From Listeria monocytogenes (GTDB lineage: Bacteria; Bacillota; Bacilli; Lactobacillales; Listeriaceae): a stretch of DNA of 64,000 bases. Of the stretch, positions 38,381 to 57,124 are shown piece by piece (the stretch's first letter is position 1; the number at the start of each line of letters is the position of its first letter). A program made the translations under genes and the position numbers. The stretch is taken from the NCBI RefSeq assembly GCF_900187225.1, contig NZ_LT906436.1, positions 186,001 through 250,000 of the forward strand, given 5' to 3'. Below the pieces are notes generated by a model. It saw only the letters and a program-made list of their open reading frames with translations. It was not told where the DNA came from and made no database searches.

Positions 38381-38417
38381 AGATGAAAGACCTAAAATAG
38401 ATAGGAGTGCTTTAATA

Positions 38418-39344
38418 ATGACAATTGCAAATTCAATCACTGATTTAATTGGAAAGACACCTATTGTGAAACTTAATCGTTTGCCAGAAGCAGGAAGCGC
38501 GGATGTATACGTAAAATTAGAATTTCAAAATCCGGGTGGTAGCGTAAAAGACCGTATTGCTAATGCAATGATCGAAAGCGCTGAAAAATCTGGTGCATTA
38601 AAACCGGGTGACACAATTATTGAGCCAACTAGCGGAAATACAGGTATCGGCCTAGCAATGGTAGCAGCAGCCAAAGGTTACCAAGCAATTTTCGTAATGC
38701 CAGAAACAATGAGCTTAGAACGTCGTAAATTACTTCAAGCTTACGGTGCGAAATTAGTTTTAACACCGGGACCAGATGGCATGAAAGGTGCAATTGCTAA
38801 AGCGGAGGAACTTGCAAAAGAAAATAACTATTTTGTTCCACAACAATTCCACAACCCAGCAAACCCAGCTGTTCATGAAGAAACAACTGGACCAGAAATC
38901 GTTGAAGCTTTCGGTAAAGATGGCTTAGATGCTTTCATCGCGGGAGTGGGAACAGGCGGAACAGTAACTGGTGTAGGACACGTACTTAAAAAGAACTACC
39001 CAGACGTTAAAATCTATGCCCTTGAACCAGAAGAATCCCCAGTACTTAGTGGCGGTTCTCCATCTCCACATAAAATTCAAGGTATCGGTGCTGGCTTCGT
39101 TCCAGATACGTTAGATACAAAAGTATATGACGGCATTCTAAAAGTTTCAAGCGAAGATGCCCTAGAAACAGCGCGTGAAGTAGCGAAAAAAGAAGGTATT
39201 TTAGTGGGTATTTCTTCCGGAGCAACTATTAAAGCAGCTCTAGACCTTGCGAAAGAACTTGGTGCTGGCAAAAAAGTACTCGCAATCGTTGCGAGTAATG
39301 GCGAACGCTACTTAAGCACGCCGCTTTATAATTTTGAAGATTAA
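38418..39344 (+). CDS. cysK: Cysteine synthase (O-acetylserine sulfhydrylase)
   Basis: CysK makes cysteine from O-acetylserine and sulfide, and in Firmicutes also partners CymR to sense cysteine supply. The 308-residue fold-type II PLP enzyme has the PLP lysine (Lys44) in NPGGSVKDR, the substrate loop TSGNTGIG near 70-77 and the phosphate-binding glycine loop [10 protein letters not shown]. The ATG at 38418 follows ATAGGAGTGC. A terminator follows, then the LhrC sRNA array. Confidence 0.96.
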   Translation: MTIANSITDLIGKTPIVKLNRLPEAGSADVYVKLEFQNPGGSVKDRIANAMIESAEKSGALKPGDTIIEPTSGNTGIGLAMVAAAKGYQAIFVMPETMSLERRKLLQAYGAKLVLTPGPDGMKGAIAKAEELAKENNYFVPQQFHNPANPAVHEETTGPEIVEAFGKDGLDAFIAGVGTGGTVTGVGHVLKKNYPDVKIYALEPEESPVLSGGSPSPHKIQGIGAGFVPDTLDTKVYDGILKVSSEDALETAREVAKKEGILVGISSGATIKAALDLAKELGAGKKVLAIVASNGERYLSTPLYNFED

Positions 39345-39352
39345 TAATCAGA

Positions 39353-39379
39353 GAGCCTAGATTTTCTAGGTTCTTTTTT
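39353..39379 (+). terminator. Terminator of cysK
   Basis: GAGCCTAGA pairs with TCTAGGTTC (one G-U), followed by six Ts. Confidence 0.85.
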
Positions 39380-39461
39380 ATGAAAAAAAATAAATGCATT
39401 TCTTACTATTTTCTAATCAAATGCACAGCAGAAACTTTCTTTTCTTGGTTAATATATAGTC

Positions 39462-39571
39462 ATAAGCTAACAACAAGCAAAACATTTTCATTCTTTCCCC
39501 TTTTAGAATGAAGATCCCAAACTCCCTTTTTGACCAGTGTGGTTTACTCCCTTTTTCCACACTGGTTTTTT
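39462..39571 (+). ncRNA. lhrC1: LhrC sRNA, copy 1
   Basis: LhrC-family sRNAs pair through CU-rich loops with mRNAs of surface and heme-handling proteins (lapB, oppA, tcsA) and respond to cell-envelope stress through LisRK. This copy has hairpin one (ATTTTCATTCT with AGAATGAAGAT), a single-stranded AAACTCCC, and the terminator hairpin ACCAGTGTGG with CCACACTGGT carrying TTACTCCC in the loop. Its -10 is TATAGT at 39455-39460. The 5' end is approximate. The sequence upstream of CTTGG differs from the other copies. Confidence 0.9.
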
Positions 39572-39663
39572 GATGCGAAAAATGAAAAGAAAAACCGAGA
39601 AATCTCATGAAACTTTAACAAAAGTCACAGCGTATCCACCAAAAACTTGGTTAATATATAGTT

Positions 39664-39774
39664 ATAAGCTAACAACAAGCAAAACATTTTCATTCTTTCC
39701 CCTTTTTAGAATGAAAATCCCAAACTCCCTTTTTGACCAGTGTGGTTTACTCCCTTTTTCCACACTGGTTTTTT
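39664..39774 (+). ncRNA. lhrC2: LhrC sRNA, copy 2
   Basis: Same structure as copy 1, with one extra T in the first loop. The terminator hairpin ends at 39774. CU-rich motifs in the loops and linker are unchanged. The upstream promoter region is shared with copies 3 and 4. Confidence 0.9.
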
Positions 39775-39866
39775 GATGCAAAAAATGAAAAGAAAAACCG
39801 AGAAATCTCATGAAACTTTAACAAATATCACAGCGTATCCACCGAAAACTTGGTTAATATATAGTC

Positions 39867-39977
39867 ATAAGCTAACAACAAGCAAAACATTTTCATTCTT
39901 TCCCCTTTTTAGAATGAAAATCCCAAACTCCCTTTTTGACCAGTGTGGTTTACTCCCTTTTTCCACACTGGTTTTTT
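39867..39977 (+). ncRNA. lhrC3: LhrC sRNA, copy 3
   Basis: Almost identical to copy 2 across promoter, hairpin one, linker and terminator. It ends in six Ts at 39977. Confidence 0.9.
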
Positions 39978-40069
39978 GATGCAAAAAATGAAAAGAAAAA
40001 CCGAGAAATCTCATGAAACTTTAACAAATATCACAGCGTATCCACCGAAAACTTGGTTAATATATAGTC

Positions 40070-40183
40070 ATAAGCTAACAACAAACAAAACATTTTCATT
40101 CTTCTCCCCCCTTTTAGAATGAAAATCCCAAACTCCCTTTTTTGACCGATGCGGTTTACTCCCTTTTCCGCATCGGTTTTTTT
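40070..40183 (+). ncRNA. lhrC4: LhrC sRNA, copy 4
   Basis: The most diverged copy. Its first loop is longer (CTCCCCCC), and the terminator stem is changed on both sides to ACCGATGCGG with CCGCATCGGT. Three base pairs covary relative to copies 1-3, while TTTACTCCC in the loop is kept. It ends in seven Ts at 40183, close to the folP promoter. Confidence 0.9.
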
Positions 40184-40239
40184 GTGCGCTAAAATCACTA
40201 AATTCTGCTATAATAAATCTCGGAAAGAGGTGTTTGGGC

Positions 40240-41055
40240 TTGAAGAAGTGGAAAAGGGATCACCTAGGTATGGTCATGGGGATATTGAATGTTACGCCAG
40301 ATTCTTTTTCAGATGGCGGGAAATATATGCAAGTAGAAGAAGCGGTGGCTCGAGCGTTACAAATGGCGGAAGATGGAGCAGCGATTATTGACGTTGGAGG
40401 AATATCTACTCGTCCTGGTTTTTCGGAAGTAACCCCCGATGAAGAACTTGCCCGAATTATACCGGTCATTAAAGCTGTCAGGACGAAATTACCCGATATA
40501 TGGATTTCCGTTGATTCTTGGCGTGCTGAAGTAGCGGAACAGGCTATCTTAGCGGGAGCTGATATGATAAATGACCAGTGGGGTGCGAAAAAAGAACCGA
40601 AAATTGCCGAAGTTGCTGCAAAATACGATGTACCGATTTGTTTAATGCACAATCGTGAGAACGCGCAATACGACAATTTTTTAGAAGATGTGAAAAAAGA
40701 CTTGTTAGAAAGTATTGCCATAGCTAAAGCAGCATCAGTACCAGACGAGCATATTATTCTCGATCCAGGTTTTGGTTTTGTTAAGACACCTGCTCAGAAT
40801 TTAGAAGTGTTACGACGGATTGATGAGATAGTCGCACTTGGTTACGAGGTTTTACTCGGTACGAGCAGGAAGTCAACTATTGGGCTCGTCCTAGGAACTA
40901 CTCCTGGAGATAGAATGGAAGGAACTGGAGCAACAACTGTCTATGGATTTTCGAAAGGTTGTACAATTACTCGTGTCCATGATGTACTTCCAATTGCACG
41001 TATGGTGCGAATGACAGATGCAATCACGGGCAAATTAGATATTACAAATTTATAA
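40240..41055 (+). CDS. folP: Dihydropteroate synthase
   Basis: FolP joins p-aminobenzoate to dihydropterin pyrophosphate and is the sulfonamide target. The 271-residue TIM-barrel protein has GILNVTPDSFSDGG at its start and a GGISTRPG loop near 60 (the usual form is GGESTRPG). The PABA/pterin residues appear in DPGFGFVKT and LLGTSRKSTIG. The start is taken as TTG at 40240, 9 bases after AAAGAGG; another TTG at 40234 is too close to that site. An extended -10 (TGC-TATAAT) lies about 30 bases upstream. It begins the folP-folB-folK cluster. Confidence 0.93.
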   Translation: MKKWKRDHLGMVMGILNVTPDSFSDGGKYMQVEEAVARALQMAEDGAAIIDVGGISTRPGFSEVTPDEELARIIPVIKAVRTKLPDIWISVDSWRAEVAEQAILAGADMINDQWGAKKEPKIAEVAAKYDVPICLMHNRENAQYDNFLEDVKKDLLESIAIAKAASVPDEHIILDPGFGFVKTPAQNLEVLRRIDEIVALGYEVLLGTSRKSTIGLVLGTTPGDRMEGTGATTVYGFSKGCTITRVHDVLPIARMVRMTDAITGKLDITNL

Positions 41056-41068
41056 AGAGGTGCTTTAG

Positions 41069-41443
41069 TTGGATAAAATTTATTTAAACGAATTAGTGTT
41101 TTACGGATACCACGGAGTTTTGAAAGAGGAAACAAAACTGGGGCAAACATTTCGCGTGTCACTAATTCTTGGACTTTCTACCAAAAAAGCGGGAATATCA
41201 GATAGCGTAGAAGATACAGTCAGCTATGCAGACGTATATGAAACAGTAAAAGAAATAGTAGAAGGAACGCCATTCAAATTAATCGAGGCGCTTGCCGAAA
41301 AAATTGCAACGGAAGTTTTAACTGGTTATCCTCTATTAGAAGAAGTGACTGTAAAACTTATTAAACCAAATCCTCCAATTCCGGGACATTATGATTCTGT
41401 TGCAGTAGAAATTGAACGTAAAAGAAGAGATTTGAATGGCTAA
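41069..41443 (+). CDS. folB: Dihydroneopterin aldolase
   Basis: FolB converts dihydroneopterin to 6-hydroxymethyldihydropterin. The 124-residue protein has the tunnelling fold sequence: FYGYHGVLKEETKLGQTF near residues 11-28 (with the pterin-site Glu) and the catalytic Lys in VKLIKPNPPIPGHYDSVAVEIER near the end. The start is TTG at 41069 behind AGAGGTGC. The stop overlaps folK by 8 bases, so the two are translationally coupled. Confidence 0.95.
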   Translation: MDKIYLNELVFYGYHGVLKEETKLGQTFRVSLILGLSTKKAGISDSVEDTVSYADVYETVKEIVEGTPFKLIEALAEKIATEVLTGYPLLEEVTVKLIKPNPPIPGHYDSVAVEIERKRRDLNG

Positions 41444-41915
41444 AGCATTTCTGTCAATTGGTACAAACATTGGCGAACGTTTAGAAAATTTAAATGACGC
41501 ACTAAGTGGTTTAGCTGCCTCAGATAAAATTAATATCACCAACGTATCTAGCGTATACGAAACAGATGCAGTAGGTTACGAAGATCAAGCAGCATTTTTA
41601 AATATCGCTGTAGAAATTGAAACGGACTTTCCACCAATTGATTTATTAGATTTTTGCCTTGCGCTCGAACTTGAATTGGGGCGAGTTCGATTATTTAAGT
41701 GGGGTCCGCGACTCATTGATATTGATGTTTTATTATATGATGATGTTAAAACCGATACAGAAAAGCTAAAAATCCCACATCCTTATATGAAAGAACGTGC
41801 TTTTGTGATGATTCCATTAATAGAAATTTCACCAGAAAAAAGCAATCTTGTAGAGAATCCGGCCCTTTTGGAAGAACAAGGTGTTCGGAAAATAAAAAAT
41901 CAAGTCAACTGGTAA
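41436..41915 (+). CDS. folK: 2-amino-4-hydroxy-6-hydroxymethyldihydropteridine pyrophosphokinase
   Basis: FolK transfers pyrophosphate from ATP to hydroxymethyldihydropterin, giving the substrate of FolP. The 159-residue protein has LSIGTNIGERLENL at its start and the signature WGPRLIDIDVLLYDD at about 89-103. The HPYMKERAFVMIPLIEI segment follows. The ATG at 41436 lies inside the folB end. Length is normal. Confidence 0.95.
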   Translation: MAKAFLSIGTNIGERLENLNDALSGLAASDKINITNVSSVYETDAVGYEDQAAFLNIAVEIETDFPPIDLLDFCLALELELGRVRLFKWGPRLIDIDVLLYDDVKTDTEKLKIPHPYMKERAFVMIPLIEISPEKSNLVENPALLEEQGVRKIKNQVNW

Positions 41916-41991
41916 AATTGGCACTTGCAGAAAAAACTGATTATGATAACATAGCACTAGCGCAATTTAAGAGGAAGGGGTTTTACCATTA

Positions 41992-42987
41992 ATGTTTAAA
42001 ATAGGTAACGTAGAAATTAAGAACCAAGTAGTTGTGGCGCCGATGGCAGGTATATCCAATTCCGCATTTCGTCTAACAGTCAAAGAATTCGGAGCAGGCC
42101 TCGTTTGCTGTGAAATGATCAGCGACAAAGGAATCGCATACCGTAATGCTAAAACACTTGATATGCTATATATTGATGAAAAAGAAAAACCACTGAGCCT
42201 GCAAATTTTCGGTGGCGAGAAAGAAACGCTTGTGGAAGCCGCGAAATTCGTAGCTGAAAACACAACAGCCGATATTATTGATATTAATATGGGTTGCCCG
42301 GTAAATAAGATTATCAAATGTGAAGCTGGAGCAAAATGGCTACTTGATCCAAATAAAGTGTACGACATGGTAGCTGCTGTAGTGGATGCTGTTGATAAAC
42401 CCGTAACAGTGAAAATGCGTATCGGCTGGGACGAAGAACATGTCTTTGCTATCGAAAATGCACTTGCTGCTGAACGTGCCGGAGCTGCAGCTGTTGCAAT
42501 GCACGGCCGTACTCGTGTGCAAATGTACGAAGGTAGTGCGAACTGGGATGTACTAAGAGACGTAAAACGCGAACTGAAAATCCCGTTCATGGCAAATGGG
42601 GACGTGAGAACCCCAGAAGATGCCAAACGAATTTTAGAACATACTGGAGCAGATGGAGTAATGATTGGTCGAGCTGCACTTGGAAATCCGTGGATGATTT
42701 ATCGCACGGTGAAATTCCTAGAAACAGGCGAACTTCTCCCAGAACCAGAACCACGCGAAAAAATGCAAACTGCCATGCTACACCTAAACCGCTTAGTCGA
42801 GTTAAAAGGAGAAAACATTGCAGTTCGTGAATTTAGACAACACGCAGCTTATTATCTAAAAGGAGCTCGCGGAAGCACTCGCGCGAAAGTGGCTGCTAAC
42901 CAAGCGACAAAACAATCAGAGATGGAAGCAATTTTAAATGAATTTGTTCTTCAATATGAAGAAAAAGCATTAGCGAAACAAGACTAA
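41992..42987 (+). CDS. dusB: tRNA-dihydrouridine synthase (DusB-like)
   Basis: The FMN enzyme reduces uridines in the tRNA D-loop. The 331-residue protein has the Dus signature: VVAPMAGISNSAFR at the N terminus, the active-site Cys in INMGCPVNKI near 101-110, and NGDVRTPEDA and GVMIGRAALGNPW for FMN phosphate binding. The ATG at 41992 follows AAGAGGAAGGGG. It lies between folK and lysS as in Bacillus. The exact subfamily (DusB) follows from synteny and similarity. Confidence 0.92.
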   Translation: MFKIGNVEIKNQVVVAPMAGISNSAFRLTVKEFGAGLVCCEMISDKGIAYRNAKTLDMLYIDEKEKPLSLQIFGGEKETLVEAAKFVAENTTADIIDINMGCPVNKIIKCEAGAKWLLDPNKVYDMVAAVVDAVDKPVTVKMRIGWDEEHVFAIENALAAERAGAAAVAMHGRTRVQMYEGSANWDVLRDVKRELKIPFMANGDVRTPEDAKRILEHTGADGVMIGRAALGNPWMIYRTVKFLETGELLPEPEPREKMQTAMLHLNRLVELKGENIAVREFRQHAAYYLKGARGSTRAKVAANQATKQSEMEAILNEFVLQYEEKALAKQD

Positions 42988-42992
42988 TTAGG

Positions 42993-43021
42993 ATTGCCTC
43001 GAGATTTCGGGGCAATTTTTA
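42993..43021 (+). terminator. Terminator of dusB
   Basis: ATTGCCTCGA pairs with TCGGGGCAAT (one wobble) and is followed by five Ts. Confidence 0.85.
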
Positions 43022-43089
43022 AATTTATACTAGAAAAACCAGACCGAAAAAGCGTATAATGGAAACATCTGTAGAAATGAATAGAATAG

Positions 43090-44598
<1,509 letters not shown>

Positions 44599-44601
44599 TT
44601 A

Positions 44602-44640
44602 AAAATCCAGAGCTGATTATATCGGTTCTGGATTTTGTTG
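44602..44640 (+). terminator. Terminator of lysS
   Basis: AAAATCCAGA pairs perfectly with TCTGGATTTT, followed by GTTGTTTT. Confidence 0.85.
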
Positions 44641-44694
44641 TTTTCCCAGAAAAAAACAAATTTGCCAAAGAGAAACTTTTTCTCAAAAATATGC

Positions 44695-44819
44695 TTGCAA
44701 TCCCTATAAAAACATGATATATTTATAAACGTTCCAGTTAAACAAACACAAAATGTTCATCAAGAAATTAAATTTTTTTGAAAAAACATCTTGACTTTGT
44801 TAACTAGATAGAGTAAGAT
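44695..44819 (+). promoter_or_regulatory. Tandem promoters P1 and P2 of the first rRNA operon
   Basis: P1: TTGCAA at 44695-44700, 17 bases, TATATT at 44718-44723. P2: TTGACT at 44791-44796, 17 bases, TAAGAT at 44814-44819. A boxA-like TGACCTTTGAAAACT at 44857-44871 lies in the leader. The second operon has only the P2-type promoter. Confidence 0.82.
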
Positions 44820-45046
44820 ATAAGAGTTGCTGCTAAAGGCAACGAAGAAGAAAAAGTGACCTTTGAAAACTGAACAAAGAAGAAGACGAAAAGCAATGAG
44901 ACGTAAAGTCTCACTGGTAATCGCAGGGCAGAAAACAGAAAGCTGTTTTCAACAAAACAAACTAGTAATTTAATTGCTAGCGAAGTCAATTTGACGCAAG
45001 GAATCTTATTCACGGTGTTGAATAAGTATTCAAATTCAATTTATAT

Positions 45047-49774
<4,728 letters not shown>

Positions 49775-49852
49775 AAAATGAAACGAAGTTACCTAACTGA
49801 ACACTTTCTTCTCTAGTTTTGAGAGAGCAATCTTTCAACAACTTCAATATTG

Positions 49853-49969
49853 TCTGGTAGTTATGGCGAGAAGGTCACACCCGTTCCCATCCCGAACACG
49901 GTAGTTAAGCTTCTCTGCGCCAATGGTAGTTGGGGGCTTCCCCCTGCGAGAGTAGGTCGCTGCCGGGCA
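49853..49969 (+). rRNA. rrf: 5S ribosomal RNA, copy 1
   Basis: Typical Firmicute 5S of about 117 bases (GGTAGTTATGGCGAGAAGG, CCCGTTCCCATCCCGAACA, closing stem TCTGG with GCCGGGCA). It is matured by RNase M5, encoded at the start of the window. Confidence 0.95.
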
Positions 49970-49977
49970 GTATTTCT

Positions 49978-50050
49978 GGAGGTTTAGCTCAGCTGGGAGA
50001 GCATCTGCCTTACAAGCAGAGGGTCAGCGGTTCGATCCCGTTAACCTCCA
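49978..50050 (+). tRNA. tRNA-Val (anticodon TAC)
   Basis: Cloverleaf with acceptor GGAGGTT/AACCTCC, anticodon loop CTTACAA and T-loop GGTTCGATCCC. CCA is not encoded. It starts 8 bases after 5S. Confidence 0.95.
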
Positions 50051-50058
50051 TTTTTTAT

Positions 50059-50134
50059 GCCGGCTTAGCTCAGTTGGTAGAGCAACTGATTTGTAATCAG
50101 TAGGTCGCGAGTTCGACTCTTGCAGCCGGCACCA
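50059..50134 (+). tRNA. tRNA-Thr (anticodon TGT)
   Basis: Acceptor GCCGGCT pairs with AGCCGGC, anticodon loop TTTGTAA, T-loop GTTCGAC. CCA is encoded. Confidence 0.95.
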
Positions 50135-50175
50135 TTAATATTAACTTTATAATAATACATATTTTTTATTGTAGA

Positions 50176-50248
50176 GAGCCGTTAGCTCAGTTGGTAGAGC
50201 ATCTGACTTTTAATCAGAGGGTCGCTGGTTCGAACCCAGCACGGCTCA
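50176..50248 (+). tRNA. tRNA-Lys (anticodon TTT)
   Basis: Acceptor GAGCCGT with ACGGCTC, anticodon loop CTTTTAA, T-loop GGTTCGAACCC. CCA is not encoded. Confidence 0.95.
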
Positions 50249-50253
50249 CTTTT

Positions 50254-50335
50254 GCGGGTGTGGCGGAATTGGCAGACGCACCAGATTTAGGATCTGGCGC
50301 CGCGAGGCGTGGGGGTTCAAGTCCCTTCACCCGCA
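50254..50335 (+). tRNA. tRNA-Leu (anticodon TAG)
   Basis: Class II tRNA with a long variable arm. Acceptor GCGGGTG with CACCCGC, anticodon loop TTTAGGA. Confidence 0.94.
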
Positions 50336-50349
50336 CTTATTTTAAATAT

Positions 50350-50421
50350 GCGGAAGTAGTTCAGTGGTAGAACATCACCTTGCCAAGGTGGGGGTCGCGG
50401 GTTCGAACCCCGTCTTCCGCT
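50350..50421 (+). tRNA. tRNA-Gly (anticodon GCC)
   Basis: Acceptor GCGGAAG with CTTCCGC, anticodon loop TTGCCAA, T-loop GGTTCGAACCC. Confidence 0.95.
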
Positions 50422-50452
50422 TGTTTACAAAAGTTCCAATATGCCGGGGTGG

Positions 50453-50528
50453 CGGAACTGGCAGACGCACAGGACTTAAAATCCTGCGGATAGTGATATC
50501 CGTACCGGTTCGATTCCGGTCCTCGGCA
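50453..50528 (+). tRNA. tRNA-Leu (anticodon TAA)
   Basis: Class II tRNA with long variable arm GGATAGTGATATCC. Acceptor GCCGGGG with CCTCGGC (one wobble), anticodon loop CTTAAAA. The 3' end is approximate. Confidence 0.92.
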
Positions 50529-50540
50529 TTATTTTTATAT

Positions 50541-50614
50541 GCGCCCATAGCTCAACTGGATAGAGTACTTGACTACGAATCAAGCGGTTAGAGGTTCGAC
50601 TCCTCTTGGGCGCA
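50541..50614 (+). tRNA. tRNA-Arg (anticodon ACG)
   Basis: Acceptor GCGCCCA with TGGGCGC, anticodon loop CTACGAA, T-loop GGTTCGACTCC. The first anticodon base should be edited to inosine. Confidence 0.95.
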
Positions 50615-50624
50615 CTTTATTAAA

Positions 50625-50698
50625 CGGGAAGTAGCTCAGCTTGGTAGAGCACTTGGTTTGGGACCAAGGGGTCGCAGGTTCGAATCCTGTCTTCCCGA
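50625..50698 (+). tRNA. tRNA-Pro (anticodon TGG)
   Basis: Acceptor CGGGAAG with CTTCCCG, anticodon loop TTTGGGA, T-loop GGTTCGAATCC. Confidence 0.95.
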
Positions 50699-50717
50699 TT
50701 GTTTTGAATTTTATTAT

Positions 50718-50793
50718 GGGGCCTTAGCTCAGCTGGGAGAGCGCCTGCTTTGCACGCAGGAGGTCAGCGGTTCGATCCCGCTAGGCTCCACCA
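50718..50793 (+). tRNA. tRNA-Ala (anticodon TGC)
   Basis: Acceptor GGGGCCT with AGGCTCC, anticodon loop TTTGCAC, T-loop GGTTCGATCCC, CCA encoded. It is the last tRNA; the next rRNA promoter starts 20 bases later with no terminator between. Confidence 0.95.
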
Positions 50794-50812
50794 AATTATT
50801 TCTAAAAATGTG

Positions 50813-50841
50813 TTGACATTGTTTAGAGAATAGAGTAAGAT
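50813..50841 (+). promoter_or_regulatory. Promoter of the second rRNA operon
   Basis: TTGACA at 50813-50818, 17 bases, TAAGAT at 50836-50841. The -10 and what follows are identical to operon 1; the -35 and upstream differ. Confidence 0.82.
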
Positions 50842-51068
50842 ATAAGAGTTGCTGCTAAAGGCAACGAAGAAGAAAAAGTGACCTTTGAAAACTGAACAAA
50901 GAAGAAGACGAAAAGCAATGAGACGTAAAGTCTCACTGGTAATCGCAGGGCAGAAAACAGAAAGCTGTTTTCAACAAAACAAACTAGTAATTTAATTGCT
51001 AGCGAAGTCAATTTGACGCAAGGAATCTTATTCACGGTGTTGAATAAGTATTCAAATTCAATTTATAT

Positions 51069-55796
<4,728 letters not shown>

Positions 55797-55874
55797 AAAA
55801 TGAAACGAAGTTACCTAACTGAACACTTTCTTCTCTAGTTTTGAGAGAGCAATCTTTCAACAACTTCAATATTG

Positions 55875-55991
55875 TCTGGTAGTTATGGCGAGAAGGTCAC
55901 ACCCGTTCCCATCCCGAACACGGTAGTTAAGCTTCTCTGCGCCAATGGTAGTTGGGGGCTTCCCCCTGCGAGAGTAGGTCGCTGCCGGGCA
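55875..55991 (+). rRNA. rrf: 5S ribosomal RNA, copy 2
   Basis: Same as copy 1. A terminator follows at once and no tRNA genes are attached. Confidence 0.95.
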
Positions 55992-55998
55992 ATTTGAA

Positions 55999-56025
55999 AA
56001 GTCCTAATTATTTAGGGCTTTTTTT
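55999..56025 (+). terminator. Terminator of the second rRNA operon
   Basis: AAGTCCTAA pairs with TTAGGGCTT (one G-U) around a short loop, followed by Ts. Confidence 0.88.
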
Positions 56026-56045
56026 GTTTGTAAAAGATAAATAAA

Positions 56046-56075
56046 TTGCTAATAGGTGGGGATATCTAGTATAAT
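56046..56075 (+). promoter_or_regulatory. Sigma-A promoter of the ctsR-clpC operon
   Basis: TTGCTA at 56046-56051, 18 bases, perfect TATAAT at 56070-56075, immediately before the CtsR operator. Confidence 0.75.
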
Positions 56076-56078
56076 TAA

Positions 56079-56095
56079 AGTCAAAAATAGTCAAA
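56079..56095 (+). promoter_or_regulatory. CtsR operator
   Basis: AGTCAAA-AAT-AGTCAAA is the tandem heptad bound by CtsR (consensus RGTCAAANANRGTCAAA). It covers the predicted transcription start, so CtsR represses its own operon. Confidence 0.9.
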
Positions 56096-56134
56096 GTCAA
56101 TGATTTGCAAAAAACAGAAAGGAGATTCCTTATA

Positions 56135-56593
56135 ATGAAAAATATTTCTGATATTATAGAAGCTTATTTGAAACAAGTATTGGAATCTAGTGAAGCAGTT
56201 GAAATTAAAAGAAGTGAAATTGCAGATAAGTTTGAATGTGTACCTTCACAAATTAACTATGTAATAAACACTAGATTTACAATGGAACGAGGGTATATTG
56301 TTGAAAGCAAACGTGGTGGTGGTGGATATATTCGGATTATTAAAGTGAAAATGAATGATAAACTTCAATTGTTAGAAGCAATCATTTCAATGGTTCATGA
56401 TAAAAAGGTCTCTCAATCATTTTCTGAAGATGTTATTTTGAGGTTGCTTGAAGAAGAAGTAATAACGAAGAAAGAAGCAAGATTAATGGTTGCGGCATTG
56501 GACCGTGAAGTTTTAATTTTACCTTTACCGGATAGAGATATTTTGAGAAGTAGGATTTTAGAGGCGATGTTAGTTGCTTTGAAATATGATTAA
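56135..56593 (+). CDS. ctsR: Transcriptional repressor CtsR
   Basis: CtsR is the heat-sensing repressor of class III stress genes (clpC, clpP, clpE). The 152-residue protein has an N-terminal winged helix (about 1-70) with the glycine-rich wing RGGGGYIRI near 58-66. This is the temperature-sensing four-glycine stretch whose codon repeats are a known site of pressure-resistance mutations; it is intact here. The C-terminal helical domain has the McsB-contact region. The ATG at 56135 follows AAAGGAGATTCC. It heads ctsR-mcsA-mcsB-clpC. Confidence 0.96.
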   Translation: MKNISDIIEAYLKQVLESSEAVEIKRSEIADKFECVPSQINYVINTRFTMERGYIVESKRGGGGYIRIIKVKMNDKLQLLEAIISMVHDKKVSQSFSEDVILRLLEEEVITKKEARLMVAALDREVLILPLPDRDILRSRILEAMLVALKYD

Positions 56594-56605
56594 GGTGTGA
56601 TGACG

Positions 56606-57124
56606 ATGATTTGTCAAAGATGTGGAGAAAATAAAGCAGTTATAGCCTTGCAACAATTAAATGAGCTTGGGAAAGTGGAGTCATTGTACCTATGCGAGAA
56701 TTGTGCTACGGACGAAGCTCTCTCCTCAGAAAAAGATTTAGTTAAAGCGATGGACACTTTTAGTGAGGTTGCTCTTGATTTCTTAACGCTTTTGCAAAAA
56801 GAGGAAAATACGCAGAAAGAGGTTGTCTGTGAGAATTGCCAGCTTAGTTTTGAAGAGTTTTTAAAGACTAATCGAGTTGGATGTCCGGAGTGTTATTCGG
56901 CTTTTGAGGCACAGTTAGTACCGATTATTGGTCGAGTGCAAAATGGATATAAAAAACATATTGGTAAGGTTCCAGCAGAAGTTGAACGAGCGGAAGGTGT
57001 ACAAAATGAAATTAGTCGTTTACAAGAAAAGTTAGCAAAGCTAGTTAAAAATGAGGAGTTTGAGGAAGCTGCTGTTGTCCGTGATGAAATCAAGGCTTTG
57101 AAAGCTGGAGGTGAGGATAAATGA
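56606..57124 (+). CDS. mcsA: McsA, zinc-binding activator of the McsB arginine kinase
   Basis: McsA activates McsB and helps deliver substrates to ClpCP. The 172-residue protein has four CxxC pairs in its first half (CQRC, CENC, CENC, CPEC) that bind zinc. A UVR-type helical motif (LQEKLAKLVKNEEFEEAAVVRDEIKAL) lies near the end. The ATG at 56606 is 8 bases after AAGGTG; in-frame starts at 56597 and 56600 overlap that site. The end overlaps mcsB by 4 bases (ATGA). Confidence 0.93.
   Translation: MICQRCGENKAVIALQQLNELGKVESLYLCENCATDEALSSEKDLVKAMDTFSEVALDFLTLLQKEENTQKEVVCENCQLSFEEFLKTNRVGCPECYSAFEAQLVPIIGRVQNGYKKHIGKVPAEVERAEGVQNEISRLQEKLAKLVKNEEFEEAAVVRDEIKALKAGGEDK

Larger units (their letters stand above)
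39444..40183 (+). repeat. Tandem array of four near-identical units of about 203 bp (LhrC locus)
   Basis: The shared segment beginning CTTGGTTAATATATAG starts at 39444, 39646, 39849 and 40052, a period of 202, 203 and 203 bases. Units contain a promoter part, an sRNA with two hairpins, and a spacer. The last unit ends at its terminator. The array lies between cysK and folP, the known position of lhrC1-4. Small reading frames in the repeats have no start signals and are not genes. Confidence 0.93.

Noticed and set aside
39537-39979. Two nearly identical 79-codon frames in the cysK-folP gap
   Set aside because: They run across LhrC sRNA terminators and promoters in the 203-bp repeat; the product is an artefact of the repeat.
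39444-40183. CRISPR-like or mobile repeat array
   Set aside because: The 203-bp period with promoter, hairpins and terminator per unit is an sRNA gene array, with no short repeats and variable spacers and no cas genes.
50364-50591. 75-codon frame across the tRNA array
   Set aside because: It spans tRNA-Gly, tRNA-Leu and tRNA-Arg and is not a gene.
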